Positions 7,073 to 14,610 of a DNA stretch of 64,000 nucleotides are shown piece by piece. The notes under the pieces are model-generated. The model did not search any database, was not told the DNA's origin, and worked only from the letters and a program-made list of their open reading frames with translations. Positions within the stretch are counted from its first letter, which is position 1. Every line of letters starts with the position of its first letter. The translations under genes were made by a program, and so were the position numbers. Source of the stretch: Schlegelella_A sp038231215. GTDB taxonomy: Bacteria; Pseudomonadota; Gammaproteobacteria; Burkholderiales; Burkholderiaceae_C. Location: contig JBBRLS010000018.1 of NCBI GenBank assembly GCA_038231215.1, positions 1 through 64,000 of the forward strand, written 5' to 3'.

Positions 7073-8572
7073 CTACTGGAACGCGACCTCCGCAAAGCTG
7101 CGCAGCTTCCTGCTGTGCAACTGGTCGATGCCCGCTTCGCGCAGCAACTCGATGGCACGGATGCCGATGCGCAGGTGCTGGTCGACGCGCTCGCGATAGA
7201 AATGATTCGCCATGCCGGGCAGCTTGATCTCGCCGTGCAGCGGCTTGTCGCTGACGCAGAGCAAGGTTCCGTACGGGACGCGAAAGCGAAAGCCGTTGGC
7301 GGCGATGGTGGCGCTCTCCATGTCGAGCGCGATCGCCCGGCTCTGGCTGAAGCGCCGCTCCGGCGTGCTGATGGCATCGCGCGATGGCAGCAGCTCCCAA
7401 TTGCGGTTGTCGGTGCTCGCGACGGTGCCCGTGCGCATGATCCGCTTCAGCTCGTAGCCCTTGAGCTGCGTCACTTGTGCCACTGCCTCCTCGAGCGCGA
7501 CCTGAACCTCCGCGAGCGCCGGGATCGGCACCCAGAGCGGGAGGTCCTCGTCGAGCACGTGGTCCTCGCGGACGTAGCCGTGCGCCAATACGTAGTCGCC
7601 GAGCTGCTGCGTGTTGCGCAGGCCGGCGCAGTGGCCGAGCATCACCCAGGCATGCGGCCGCAGCACCGCGATGTGGTCGGTGATCGTCTTCGCGTTGGCT
7701 GGTCCGACGCCAATGTTGACCATCGTGATGCCGCTTCCGTCCTCGCGCTTCAGGTGATAGGCAGGCATCTGCGGCAGGCGCGGCGGCGTGGCGCCGAGGT
7801 CGTCGCCCGGGCGCGAGGCGGCGCCGCGCGGCCGCTCGATGACGTTGCCCGGCTCCACGAAGGCGTCGTACTTGTCGTGGCCCGCGCCGCCGGCCATTGC
7901 CTCGTGGCCGAGGCGGACGAACTCGTCGATGTAGAACTGGTAGTTCGTGAACAGCACGAAGTTCTGGAAGTGCTCGGGGTCGGTGCCCGTGTAGTGGCGC
8001 AGGCGATGCAGCGAATAGTCGACGCGGGGCGCCGTGAACAGCGACAGCGGATGCGGCTGCCCTGGCCCGGCGACAAAGGTGCCATTGGCGATGCCGTCGT
8101 CCATCGCGCCGAGGTCGGGCAGGTCGAACAGGTCGCGCATGAGGAGGCGCCGCTCGAGCGTCAGGCTGCCTTCGATATGGTCGTGCTCGGCGAACGAGAA
8201 GTGAACGGGGATCGGCTGCACGCTGGTGCCGATCTCGAGCGAGACGCCGTGGTTCTCGAGCAGCAGGCGGAACTGCTCCAGATAGTAGGTCGCGAAAAGG
8301 TCGGGCCGCGTCAGCGTCGTCTCGTAGGTTCCCGGACCGGACACGAAGCCGTAGCTGAGGCGCGAATCGGCGCGCGCGACCGTGTCCGTGTGAATGCGCA
8401 CGAAGGGATAGCAGGCGCGAACGCGGCCGCCCGGCGCGGCGCCGCTGACGAACGCTTGCAACGCGCCGCGCAGGTGATCGACGCTGCCGTCGTAGATCTC
8501 GCGGGCGCGCGACAGCGCCGCCTCGGCGCTGTCGAAGCGCGCCGGTGCGATGAACGGCGGGAGCAGCGCCAC
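7073..8572 (-). CDS. amn: AMP nucleosidase
   Basis: Hydrolyses AMP to adenine and ribose 5-phosphate, adjusting AMP levels in the cytosol. The 499-residue length equals that of the Escherichia coli enzyme. The N-terminal regulatory domain (RACYPFVRIHTDTVARADSR, SYGFVSGPGTYETTLTRPDL) and the C-terminal nucleoside-phosphorylase-like catalytic domain (MVNIGVGPANAKTITDHIAV, VMLGHCAGLR, ALDMESATIAANGFRFRVPY) are both intact, with the Glu of MES in the usual place and Asp in SDKPLHGE. It lies 2 bases downstream of the ABM-domain gene on the same strand, so the two are probably co-transcribed. Confidence 0.97.
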   Translation of the reverse strand: MALLPPFIAPARFDSAEAALSRAREIYDGSVDHLRGALQAFVSGAAPGGRVRACYPFVRIHTDTVARADSRLSYGFVSGPGTYETTLTRPDLFATYYLEQFRLLLENHGVSLEIGTSVQPIPVHFSFAEHDHIEGSLTLERRLLMRDLFDLPDLGAMDDGIANGTFVAGPGQPHPLSLFTAPRVDYSLHRLRHYTGTDPEHFQNFVLFTNYQFYIDEFVRLGHEAMAGGAGHDKYDAFVEPGNVIERPRGAASRPGDDLGATPPRLPQMPAYHLKREDGSGITMVNIGVGPANAKTITDHIAVLRPHAWVMLGHCAGLRNTQQLGDYVLAHGYVREDHVLDEDLPLWVPIPALAEVQVALEEAVAQVTQLKGYELKRIMRTGTVASTDNRNWELLPSRDAISTPERRFSQSRAIALDMESATIAANGFRFRVPYGTLLCVSDKPLHGEIKLPGMANHFYRERVDQHLRIGIRAIELLREAGIDQLHSRKLRSFAEVAFQ

Positions 8573-8574
8573 CG

Positions 8575-8862
8575 TCAGCCGATCTTTGCGAAGCCGTGCA
8601 CCGCCAGTGGCGAGGCGAGCATGGGCATCGCGGCGCCGATTGCCGCGGCGACGTGCGGCGTCTTCATGTGCGCGTCGACGTCACCCTGCGAATTCCAGCG
8701 CTCGACGGTCTGGAAGACGTGCAGCGCATCGGGTCGCTGGAACAGTTCGTACTCGATGCATCCCGATTCGCCGCGCGAAGTCTCTGCCAGTCCGACGAGC
8801 ATGGCCTTTGCCGCCGCAGCGTGCTCGGGCTTGACGATGATCGAAGCCATCACGTGGATCAT
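8575..8862 (-). CDS. Antibiotic biosynthesis monooxygenase (ABM) domain protein
   Basis: A 95-residue single-domain protein of the dimeric alpha-beta-barrel ABM family: start MIHVMASIIVKPEH, central SGCIEYELFQRPD, and VERWNSQGDVDAHMKTPHV, as in YgiN/LsrG-like proteins. Members are cofactor-free quinol monooxygenases or isomerases; which applies here is unclear. The start at 8862 has GAGGAGAC upstream. It forms a likely two-gene operon with amn (2-base gap) and is divergent from dadA with about 95 bases between. Confidence 0.9.
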   Translation of the reverse strand: MIHVMASIIVKPEHAAAAKAMLVGLAETSRGESGCIEYELFQRPDALHVFQTVERWNSQGDVDAHMKTPHVAAAIGAAMPMLASPLAVHGFAKIG

Positions 8863-8957
8863 GTTGCTGTCTCCTCGATGTGCGTCGCGTGCAAAATCGC
8901 CCGCAACGCCCGATGATGCCGTAGCCGGATGACGCCTCCTCACACTCGCCGCCAGCC

Positions 8958-10223
8958 ATGAAGGTTCTCGTGCTCGGCGCCGGTGTCATCGGCGTGACCG
9001 CGGCCTACGAACTCGCCGTCGCCGGCCACGAAGTGACGGTCGTCGATCGCCAGCCGGCGCCCGCGCTGGAGACGAGCTATGGCAACGCCGGCGAGGTCTC
9101 GCCGGGCTATTCGGCGCCCTGGGCCGGGCCGGGCGTGCCGCTCAAGGCGATCAAATGGCTGGCCATGCACCATCGGCCGCTCGTCATCCGGCCGCACGTC
9201 GACATGGCCTTCGTCGCCTGGGTGCTGGCGATGCTGCGCAACTGCACGGCGGCCCGGTATGCGATCAACAAGTCGCGCATGGTGCGGCTCGCCGAGTACA
9301 GCCGCGACTGCCTGCGCGCTTTGCGCGCGAGCACCGGGATTTCCTACGACGAGCGCATGCAGGGCACGCTGCAGCTCTTTCGCACGCAGAAGCAGTTCGA
9401 CGGCAGCGCCGGCGACATCGCCGTGCTGCGCGAAAGCGGCGTCGCCTTCGAGCTGCTCGACCGCGCCGGCTGCATCCGCCACGAGCCGGCACTGGCGCTC
9501 GTGCGCGACAAGTTCGTCGGCGGCCTGCTCCTGCCCGGCGACGAGACCGGCGACTGCTTCAAGTTCACGCAGCGGCTCGCCGCGCTGGCGGCCGAGCGCG
9601 GCGTCTCGTTCCGCTTCGGCACGACGATTCGCGGCATCGTGCGCAACGGCGCGGTCGTGGACGGCGTCGCCACCGGCGGCGGAACGCTGACCGCCGATGC
9701 CTACCTGGTCGCCCTCGGCAGCTACTCGCCGCTGCTGCTCGGACCGATCGGCGTTCGCATCCCTGTCTATCCGGTCAAGGGTTATTCGATCACCGTGCCC
9801 ATCGTCGACGCCACCGGTGCGCCCGAGTCGACGGTGATGGACGAGACGCACAAGGTCGCGGTGACGCGCCTGGGCGACCGCATCCGCGTCGGCGGCACCG
9901 CCGAGCTGGCGGGCTACACGCTGAAGCTTCACGAAGCGCGAAGGAACACGCTGTCGCACGTCGTGAGCGACCTGTTTCCCAAAGGCGGCGACGTGTCGCG
10001 CGCCGAGTTCTGGTGCGGCCTGCGACCGATGACGCCCGACGGCACGCCCGTCATCGGCGCGACGCCGATCGGCAATCTCTTTCTCGCCACCGGCCACGGC
10101 ACGCTCGGCTGGACGATGGCCGCCGGCACGGGTCGCGTGATGGCCGACGTCATCTCCGGCCGCCCGGCGGGCATCGACCTCTCGGGCCTGACGATCGCGC
10201 GCTACGCCGGCGCGGTTCGCTGA
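8958..10223 (+). CDS. dadA: D-amino acid dehydrogenase small subunit (DadA-like)
   Basis: A FAD flavoprotein oxidising D-amino acids (classically D-alanine) to 2-oxo acids, passing electrons to the respiratory chain at the inner membrane. The 421-residue protein has the N-terminal dinucleotide motif VLGAGVIGVTAAYELAVAGH, the DadA segment ETSYGNAGEVSPGYSAPWAGPG, the substrate-side WCGLRPMTPDGTPVIG, and the C-terminal FAD motif ATGHGTLGWTMAAGTG. Length is normal. Many betaproteobacteria carry several DadA paralogues; without the racemase gene dadX nearby, the substrate could be another D-amino acid. Confidence 0.94.
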   Translation: MKVLVLGAGVIGVTAAYELAVAGHEVTVVDRQPAPALETSYGNAGEVSPGYSAPWAGPGVPLKAIKWLAMHHRPLVIRPHVDMAFVAWVLAMLRNCTAARYAINKSRMVRLAEYSRDCLRALRASTGISYDERMQGTLQLFRTQKQFDGSAGDIAVLRESGVAFELLDRAGCIRHEPALALVRDKFVGGLLLPGDETGDCFKFTQRLAALAAERGVSFRFGTTIRGIVRNGAVVDGVATGGGTLTADAYLVALGSYSPLLLGPIGVRIPVYPVKGYSITVPIVDATGAPESTVMDETHKVAVTRLGDRIRVGGTAELAGYTLKLHEARRNTLSHVVSDLFPKGGDVSRAEFWCGLRPMTPDGTPVIGATPIGNLFLATGHGTLGWTMAAGTGRVMADVISGRPAGIDLSGLTIARYAGAVR

Positions 10224-10262
10224 GCCGATGGCAAACCGCGGCTTCACGTCCCGAGCACGCCG

Positions 10263-12086
10263 ATGATCGAGGTCCGTTCGCCGCTTGCTGCCAGCGTCGT
10301 CGCCGTGGTCGTCGAGATCGGACAGGTCGTTCACGCCGGGGCCACGCTGGTCGTCGTCGAGTCGATGAAGATGGAGCACGAGGTACGCGCTGCGGCCGAT
10401 GGCGAGGTCGCATCGTCGCGCGTCGGTCCTGGCGACATCGTGACCGAAGGCGAGGTTCTGATCCTGCTCGCGCCGATCGACGTGGAGCGGTACGCGACGC
10501 CGACGAGCACATCCGTCGGCGCCGCTGCGAGTGCGCCCGCGCTCCGCGACGACTTTCTCGAGCTGCGAGCCCGCGAAGCCTTCACCGCCGACGCGAGCCG
10601 GCCAGAGGCGGTGACGCGACGCCACGCGCTCGGCCTGCGCACCGCGCGCGAAAACCTCGCCGACCTGTGCGACGAAGGCAGCTTCGTCGAATACGGCGCG
10701 CTCGCCTTCGCCGCGCAACAGACCCGGCGCAACCTCGACGACCTGCTCCGCCACACGCCGGCCGACGGCATGGTCACCGGCATCGGCAGCGTCAATGGCG
10801 ATGCGTTCGGCGCCGAGCGTTCGCGCACCGTCGTCATGGCTTACGACGCGACCGTGCTGGCCGGCACGCAGGGCATGCGCAACCACCAGAAGACCGACCG
10901 CATGCTCGGCATCGCACTGGAGCAGAAGTTGCCGGTCGTGCTGTTCGCCGAGGGAGGCGGCGGCCGCCCGGGCGATGTCGACATGCCGATCGTCGCCGGG
11001 CTGCACGTCGCGACCTTCGCGAGCTTCGCGCGGCTGTCGGGTCAGGTCCCGGTGCTCGGCATTGCGGCGGGCCGCTGCTTTGCCGGCAACGCCGCGCTGC
11101 TCGGTTGCTGCGACACCATCATCGCGACGCGCGCCAGTTCGATCGGCATGGGCGGCCCGGCGATGGTCGAAGGCGGCGGTCTCGGCAGCTTTCGCCCCGA
11201 GCAGATCGGGCCGAGCGACGTGCAGTCGCGCTCCGGCGTGATCGACGTGCTCGTCGACGACGAGGTGGCTGCTGTCGCCGTGGCCAGGCGTTATCTGTCG
11301 CTGTTCCAGGGGCACATCCCGACGTGGCGGGCAGGCGATCAGAACGCGCTGCGCGACCTCCTGCCGACCAACCGCTTGCGTGTCTACGAGATCCGCGGCG
11401 TGATCGAGGCGATCGTCGACCTCGACTCGACGATCGAGTTGCGCGCCGGCTTCGGCGCCGGCGTAGTCACCGCGCTGGCCCGCATCGAGGGTCGGCCAGT
11501 CGGCGTGCTGGCCAGCAATCCGGCGCACCTCGGCGGCGCGATCGACGCAGACGCGGCCGACAAGGCGGCGCGCTTCATGCAGCTATGCGACGCGCACGGC
11601 CTGCCCGTCGTCTCGCTGATCGACACGCCCGGCTTCATGGTCGGCCCCGAGATCGAGACGCGCGGTCAGGTGCGGCACGTCAGCCGGATGTTCATCGTCG
11701 CCGCCCAGTTGCGTGTTCCCGTCGTCGCCGTGGTTCTGCGCAAGGCCTACGGCCTGGGCGCGATGGCGATGGCGGGCGGCGGCCTGCATGCGCCGCTCGC
11801 CACCGCGTCGTGGCCGAGCGGCGAGTTCGGTGCCATGGGTCTCGAGGGTGCGGTGGAGCTCGGGTTTCGCAAGGAGCTCGACGCGGCCGAAGCGGGGGCC
11901 GAGCGAGACGCGCTGCGTGATCGACTGGTGGCGGCTCAGTACGCCAAGGGCAAAGCAATCAACATGGCCGCCACGCTGGAGATCGATGCCGTCATCGACC
12001 CGGCCGAGACGCGGCGCTGGCTGTCCCTGTCTCTGGTATCCGCGAAGACCGCTGAGCGCGGCGGGCGATTCATCGATCCCTGGTGA
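10263..12086 (+). CDS. Biotin-carrier / acyl-CoA carboxyltransferase fusion
   Basis: A 607-residue protein joining a short N-terminal biotinyl domain (about residues 1-70, with biotin-attachment motif ESMKMEHEV, Lys36) to a complete acyl-CoA carboxyltransferase with both N- and C-terminal crotonase-like halves (about 100-340 and 340-607). The latter include the oxyanion-type glycine-rich segments EGGGGRPGDVD, IAAGRCFAGNAALLGC, SIGMGGPAMVEGGG and LIDTPGFMVGPEIE. The expected role is transfer of carboxyl from biotin to an acyl-CoA (propionyl-, methylcrotonyl- or similar). No biotin carboxylase domain or gene is in the window, so a partner must lie elsewhere. It sits 39 bases after dadA, on the same strand. 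Confidence 0.9.
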   Translation: MIEVRSPLAASVVAVVVEIGQVVHAGATLVVVESMKMEHEVRAAADGEVASSRVGPGDIVTEGEVLILLAPIDVERYATPTSTSVGAAASAPALRDDFLELRAREAFTADASRPEAVTRRHALGLRTARENLADLCDEGSFVEYGALAFAAQQTRRNLDDLLRHTPADGMVTGIGSVNGDAFGAERSRTVVMAYDATVLAGTQGMRNHQKTDRMLGIALEQKLPVVLFAEGGGGRPGDVDMPIVAGLHVATFASFARLSGQVPVLGIAAGRCFAGNAALLGCCDTIIATRASSIGMGGPAMVEGGGLGSFRPEQIGPSDVQSRSGVIDVLVDDEVAAVAVARRYLSLFQGHIPTWRAGDQNALRDLLPTNRLRVYEIRGVIEAIVDLDSTIELRAGFGAGVVTALARIEGRPVGVLASNPAHLGGAIDADAADKAARFMQLCDAHGLPVVSLIDTPGFMVGPEIETRGQVRHVSRMFIVAAQLRVPVVAVVLRKAYGLGAMAMAGGGLHAPLATASWPSGEFGAMGLEGAVELGFRKELDAAEAGAERDALRDRLVAAQYAKGKAINMAATLEIDAVIDPAETRRWLSLSLVSAKTAERGGRFIDPW

Positions 12087-12123
12087 GGCAGCCGCACTGC
12101 CGGGTTGGCATTCCGGCGCGGGT

Positions 12124-12309
12124 TCAGCCGAGGTCGGTGAAGGTCGTGACTTCGGGCCAGTGGCGGGCTTGCAGGGCCGGGTGCGCGGCTTCGTAGCCGA
12201 TGTCGAGGCCATCGGCTTCGCCAGAGGAAACCTCTGCGGGCAGCGAGGACTGCACGCTGCTGCGGTACCACCGCTTCACGTCTTCGACCCAGTCCGCATC
12301 GCTCGTCAT
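12124..12309 (-). CDS. Small hypothetical protein
   Basis: 61 residues, acidic and soluble, beginning MTSDADWVEDVKRWY and ending with ALQARHWPEVTTFTDLG. It has a plausible AAGGGGA ribosome site. Similar short proteins with a C-terminal GYEAAxPxLQARxWP motif are common in Burkholderiales, but no function is known. It is convergent with the carboxyltransferase fusion gene (37 bases between stops). Confidence 0.65.
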   Translation of the reverse strand: MTSDADWVEDVKRWYRSSVQSSLPAEVSSGEADGLDIGYEAAHPALQARHWPEVTTFTDLG

Positions 12310-12665
12310 CGCATTCCCCTTGCGGCTTGCGCCTGCCGTTTCTCCAGCGTCGCCACTGTCGCTTTGCGCTCGATATCCGACTATCGGCCAAAGGGGGGGC
12401 GCACAGTAGGAGTGAACCTACAGTTGCACACGACGAGCGCCAATTTAGTCGCGCGGCATGACGCGATGAAGACAGCCGGTGCGCCCGCGAGACGGAAGGT
12501 GCGCGCGCGATACAGCCGGCGCGTCGGCGCACTCCGACGCGAGGCTCAGCGCTCGGCCCACGCCGCGTCGAGGGAGCCTCGGGCAGTCGGTACGCCGTGG
12601 CGGGCGCATCGTTCGGGTCACAGCGAACGGCGTCGTCACGACGCCGGAACTTCCAGGTGCACAAC
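12310..12665. other. Intergenic region, no gene seen
   Basis: No coding frame here has a ribosome site or a recognisable product. The visible elements are a run of seven G residues (about 12393-12399) and a short inverted repeat GTAGG-AGTGAA-CCTAC at 12406-12421. It separates the divergent small gene at 12124 and lipoprotein gene at 12666, so it should hold their promoters. Confidence 0.5.
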
Positions 12666-13283
12666 ATGAAATCGAAGACCTTTCCCTCGACGCTGGCGGC
12701 GGCCAGCGCCATCACCGCCGCCATCGCCGCCCTGACCCTGAGCGCCTGCGGTCCGAAGGACGCGACAGGGTCCGCGGCGGCCACGCCCGCGGCGCAGATG
12801 CAAGCGGCCAACCCGGTTCCGCCAGCGCCCGTCGCCGAGCCCGCCACCACGATGCCTTCGCCGCCCCTGCAGCGGACTCCGGTTCCTGGCGTGGCGCCGC
12901 AGCCCGGGTATCCGCGGCAGCCCGCGTACCCGGCACAATCGAGCTATCCGGCTCCGCTCGCGGCAAACGCCTATGCGCCTCCACCGAACCACGTCGCCGA
13001 ACGCCACGCCGCCGAAGCGGTCGTCGGTTCCGTGCTCGGCGCGGTCGTCGGCAACCAGTTCGGCCACGGCGCCGGGCGTGCCGGCATGACCGGCGTGGGT
13101 GCCGTTGGTGGCGCCATCGCCGGCAACAACCTCGAGCGCAACCATCGTGAAGCGATCACCGGCTACCGCGTCAGCATCCGCCTCGACAACGGCACGACGC
13201 GCAGCTTCGAGCGCAACGAAATCGGTGGCCTGCAGGTCGGCGATCGGGTCAAGCTCGACGCCGGAACGTTCCGCCGCGTCTGA
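12666..13283 (+). CDS. Glycine-zipper 2TM lipoprotein (SlyB/17-kDa antigen-like)
   Basis: A 205-residue envelope protein. A signal peptide ends with lipobox LSAC (Cys about residue 28). Next come a Pro/Ala-rich linker (about 40-105, repeated QPGYP/RQPAYP/QSSYP) and a glycine-zipper segment (VVGSVLGAVVGNQFGHGAGR and GVGAVGGAIAGNNLE) typical of the Rickettsia 17-kDa surface antigen family. The C-terminus is a small beta domain (YRVSIRLDNGTTRSFE) as in SlyB-like proteins. It probably sits in the outer membrane and helps envelope integrity. The ATG at 12666 begins directly before the signal peptide. Confidence 0.9.
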   Translation: MKSKTFPSTLAAASAITAAIAALTLSACGPKDATGSAAATPAAQMQAANPVPPAPVAEPATTMPSPPLQRTPVPGVAPQPGYPRQPAYPAQSSYPAPLAANAYAPPPNHVAERHAAEAVVGSVLGAVVGNQFGHGAGRAGMTGVGAVGGAIAGNNLERNHREAITGYRVSIRLDNGTTRSFERNEIGGLQVGDRVKLDAGTFRRV

Positions 13284-13310
13284 CATGCGCGAGACCGTCG
13301 CGCCGATTCG

Positions 13311-14141
13311 ATGACCGCCGCGTCGGGCGTCATCCGGGTCGGCGTCGGCGGCTGGGTGTTCCCGCCTTGGCGGAACAATTTCTTTCCGCCCGGGCTGGCG
13401 CAGAAGAACGAGCTCGAGTATGCGAGCGGGCAGCTCACGGCGATCGAGATCAACGCGACCTATCACCGTCTGCAAAAGCCGGCCAGCTTCGCCAAATGGC
13501 GCGACGCCACGCCGCCGGGCTTCGTGTTCAGCGTCAAGGGCTCGCAGTACGTGACGAACCGGCGGGTGCTCGGCGAGGCGGGCGAGGCGATCGAGCGCTT
13601 CATGGCCAGCGGCCTGGCCGAGCTCGACGCCAAGCTCGGGCCGATCGTCTGGCAATTCGCGACCACGAAGGTTTTCGACCTCGACGATTTCGCAGCCTTC
13701 GTGGATCTCCTGCCTGGAAAGCTCGGCGCATTGACGCTGCGCCACGCGGTCGAGGTGCGCCATCCCAGCTTCATGACGCCGGAGTTCCTGGCGCTGGTCC
13801 GCCGTCGCGGTGTCGCCACGGTGTTCGCCGACTCCGACAAGTACCCGTCATTCGCCGACACGAGCGGCGGCTTCGTCTACGCGCGGCTCATGAACACGGA
13901 GCCGCAACACGCCACCGGCTACCCTCCCGGACGCATTGCGGACTGGGCCGATTGCGCCCGTGTCTGGGCCGGCGGCGGCGAGCCCGCGGGCTTGCCGCGC
14001 ATCGAGGCGGAAGGCGCGTCGGTCAAGGCTCCGCGCGACGTTTTTGCCTTCTTCATCAGCGGCGCCAAAGAACGTGCGCCTGCCGCGGCCGTGGCGATGC
14101 TGAAGGCGCTCTCTACCGGAACGTCGTCCTCCGCGAAGTGA
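13311..14141 (+). CDS. DUF72 family protein (YecE-like)
   Basis: A 276-residue TIM-barrel-like protein of the DUF72/YecE family: start with VGVGGWVFPPWRNNFFPPGL, then AIEINATYHRLQKPASFAKW, FSVKGSQYVTN, LGPIVWQFA, AVEVRHPSF, and FVYARLMNTE near the C-terminus. The family is widespread, and its enzymatic role has not been established. It follows the lipoprotein gene by 27 bases on the same strand and may be co-transcribed with it. Confidence 0.92.
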   Translation: MTAASGVIRVGVGGWVFPPWRNNFFPPGLAQKNELEYASGQLTAIEINATYHRLQKPASFAKWRDATPPGFVFSVKGSQYVTNRRVLGEAGEAIERFMASGLAELDAKLGPIVWQFATTKVFDLDDFAAFVDLLPGKLGALTLRHAVEVRHPSFMTPEFLALVRRRGVATVFADSDKYPSFADTSGGFVYARLMNTEPQHATGYPPGRIADWADCARVWAGGGEPAGLPRIEAEGASVKAPRDVFAFFISGAKERAPAAAVAMLKALSTGTSSSAK

Positions 14142-14166
14142 TCCTGAGAGAAGCGGGCGGGGCATG

Positions 14167-14205
14167 AAAAAGGCCTCGCGGCTGCCGTGAGCAGCGCGCG
14201 AGGCC
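14167..14205 (-). terminator. Intrinsic terminator of the DUF1328 gene
   Basis: GGCCTCGCG and CGCGAGGCC pair in a 9-bp stem with a 16-base loop. On the minus strand a run of five T follows. It lies 19 bases after the stop of the DUF1328 gene, between convergent genes, and could also slow plus-strand transcription. Confidence 0.75.
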
Positions 14206-14223
14206 CTGGCCTCGTCGGGGTCG

Positions 14224-14388
14224 CTAGACGCCTCGGTTGCGTCCGAACAGGAAGGTCGCGATGGCGAGGATGATGAAGACGACGAAGAGGATCTTGGCGA
14301 TGCCGGCGGCGCCGGCGGCAATGCCGCCGAAGCCGAACAGCGCCGCGATCAACGCGATCACGAAAAATACGACGGCATAGTGAAGCAT
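14224..14388 (-). CDS. DUF1328 small membrane protein (YtjA-like)
   Basis: 54 residues with two transmembrane helices (about 4-24 and 28-48) joined by a Gly/Ala-rich turn (FGFGGIAAGAAGIAKIL), ending GRNRGV. This is the DUF1328/YtjA pattern, an inner-membrane protein often induced by stress; its function is unknown. The start is clear from CAGGAG upstream. It is followed by its own terminator. Confidence 0.93.
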   Translation of the reverse strand: MLHYAVVFFVIALIAALFGFGGIAAGAAGIAKILFVVFIILAIATFLFGRNRGV

Positions 14389-14610
14389 GAGGAACTCCTG
14401 GGTTGACGCGGCAGTCGCGGTGCGGAAATGTGCGGCTGCTGCGGTGTGCGTATCTTCGGGGCGGGCCCGCGCAGGGGCGATAGGCTCTGCGGCAGGCCGC
14501 GTGTCGGGAGTGCGAGGGACGCGCTGTCGGACGGGTCCGACGTTGCGCTCGTCGCGCCGGACTCGCGTGCCACACTTGTCGGCCTCCTTTTCATCCGCAA
14601 CCGGCCTCTC

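Noticed and set aside
7010..11528. Long antisense frames over amn, dadA and the carboxyltransferase gene
   Set aside because: Their translations are Arg/Val/Asp-rich without any family match, and the opposite strands hold clear genes.
12406..12421. GTAGG-AGTGAA-CCTAC as a defined operator
   Set aside because: Too short and isolated to name; reported only as part of the intergenic region.
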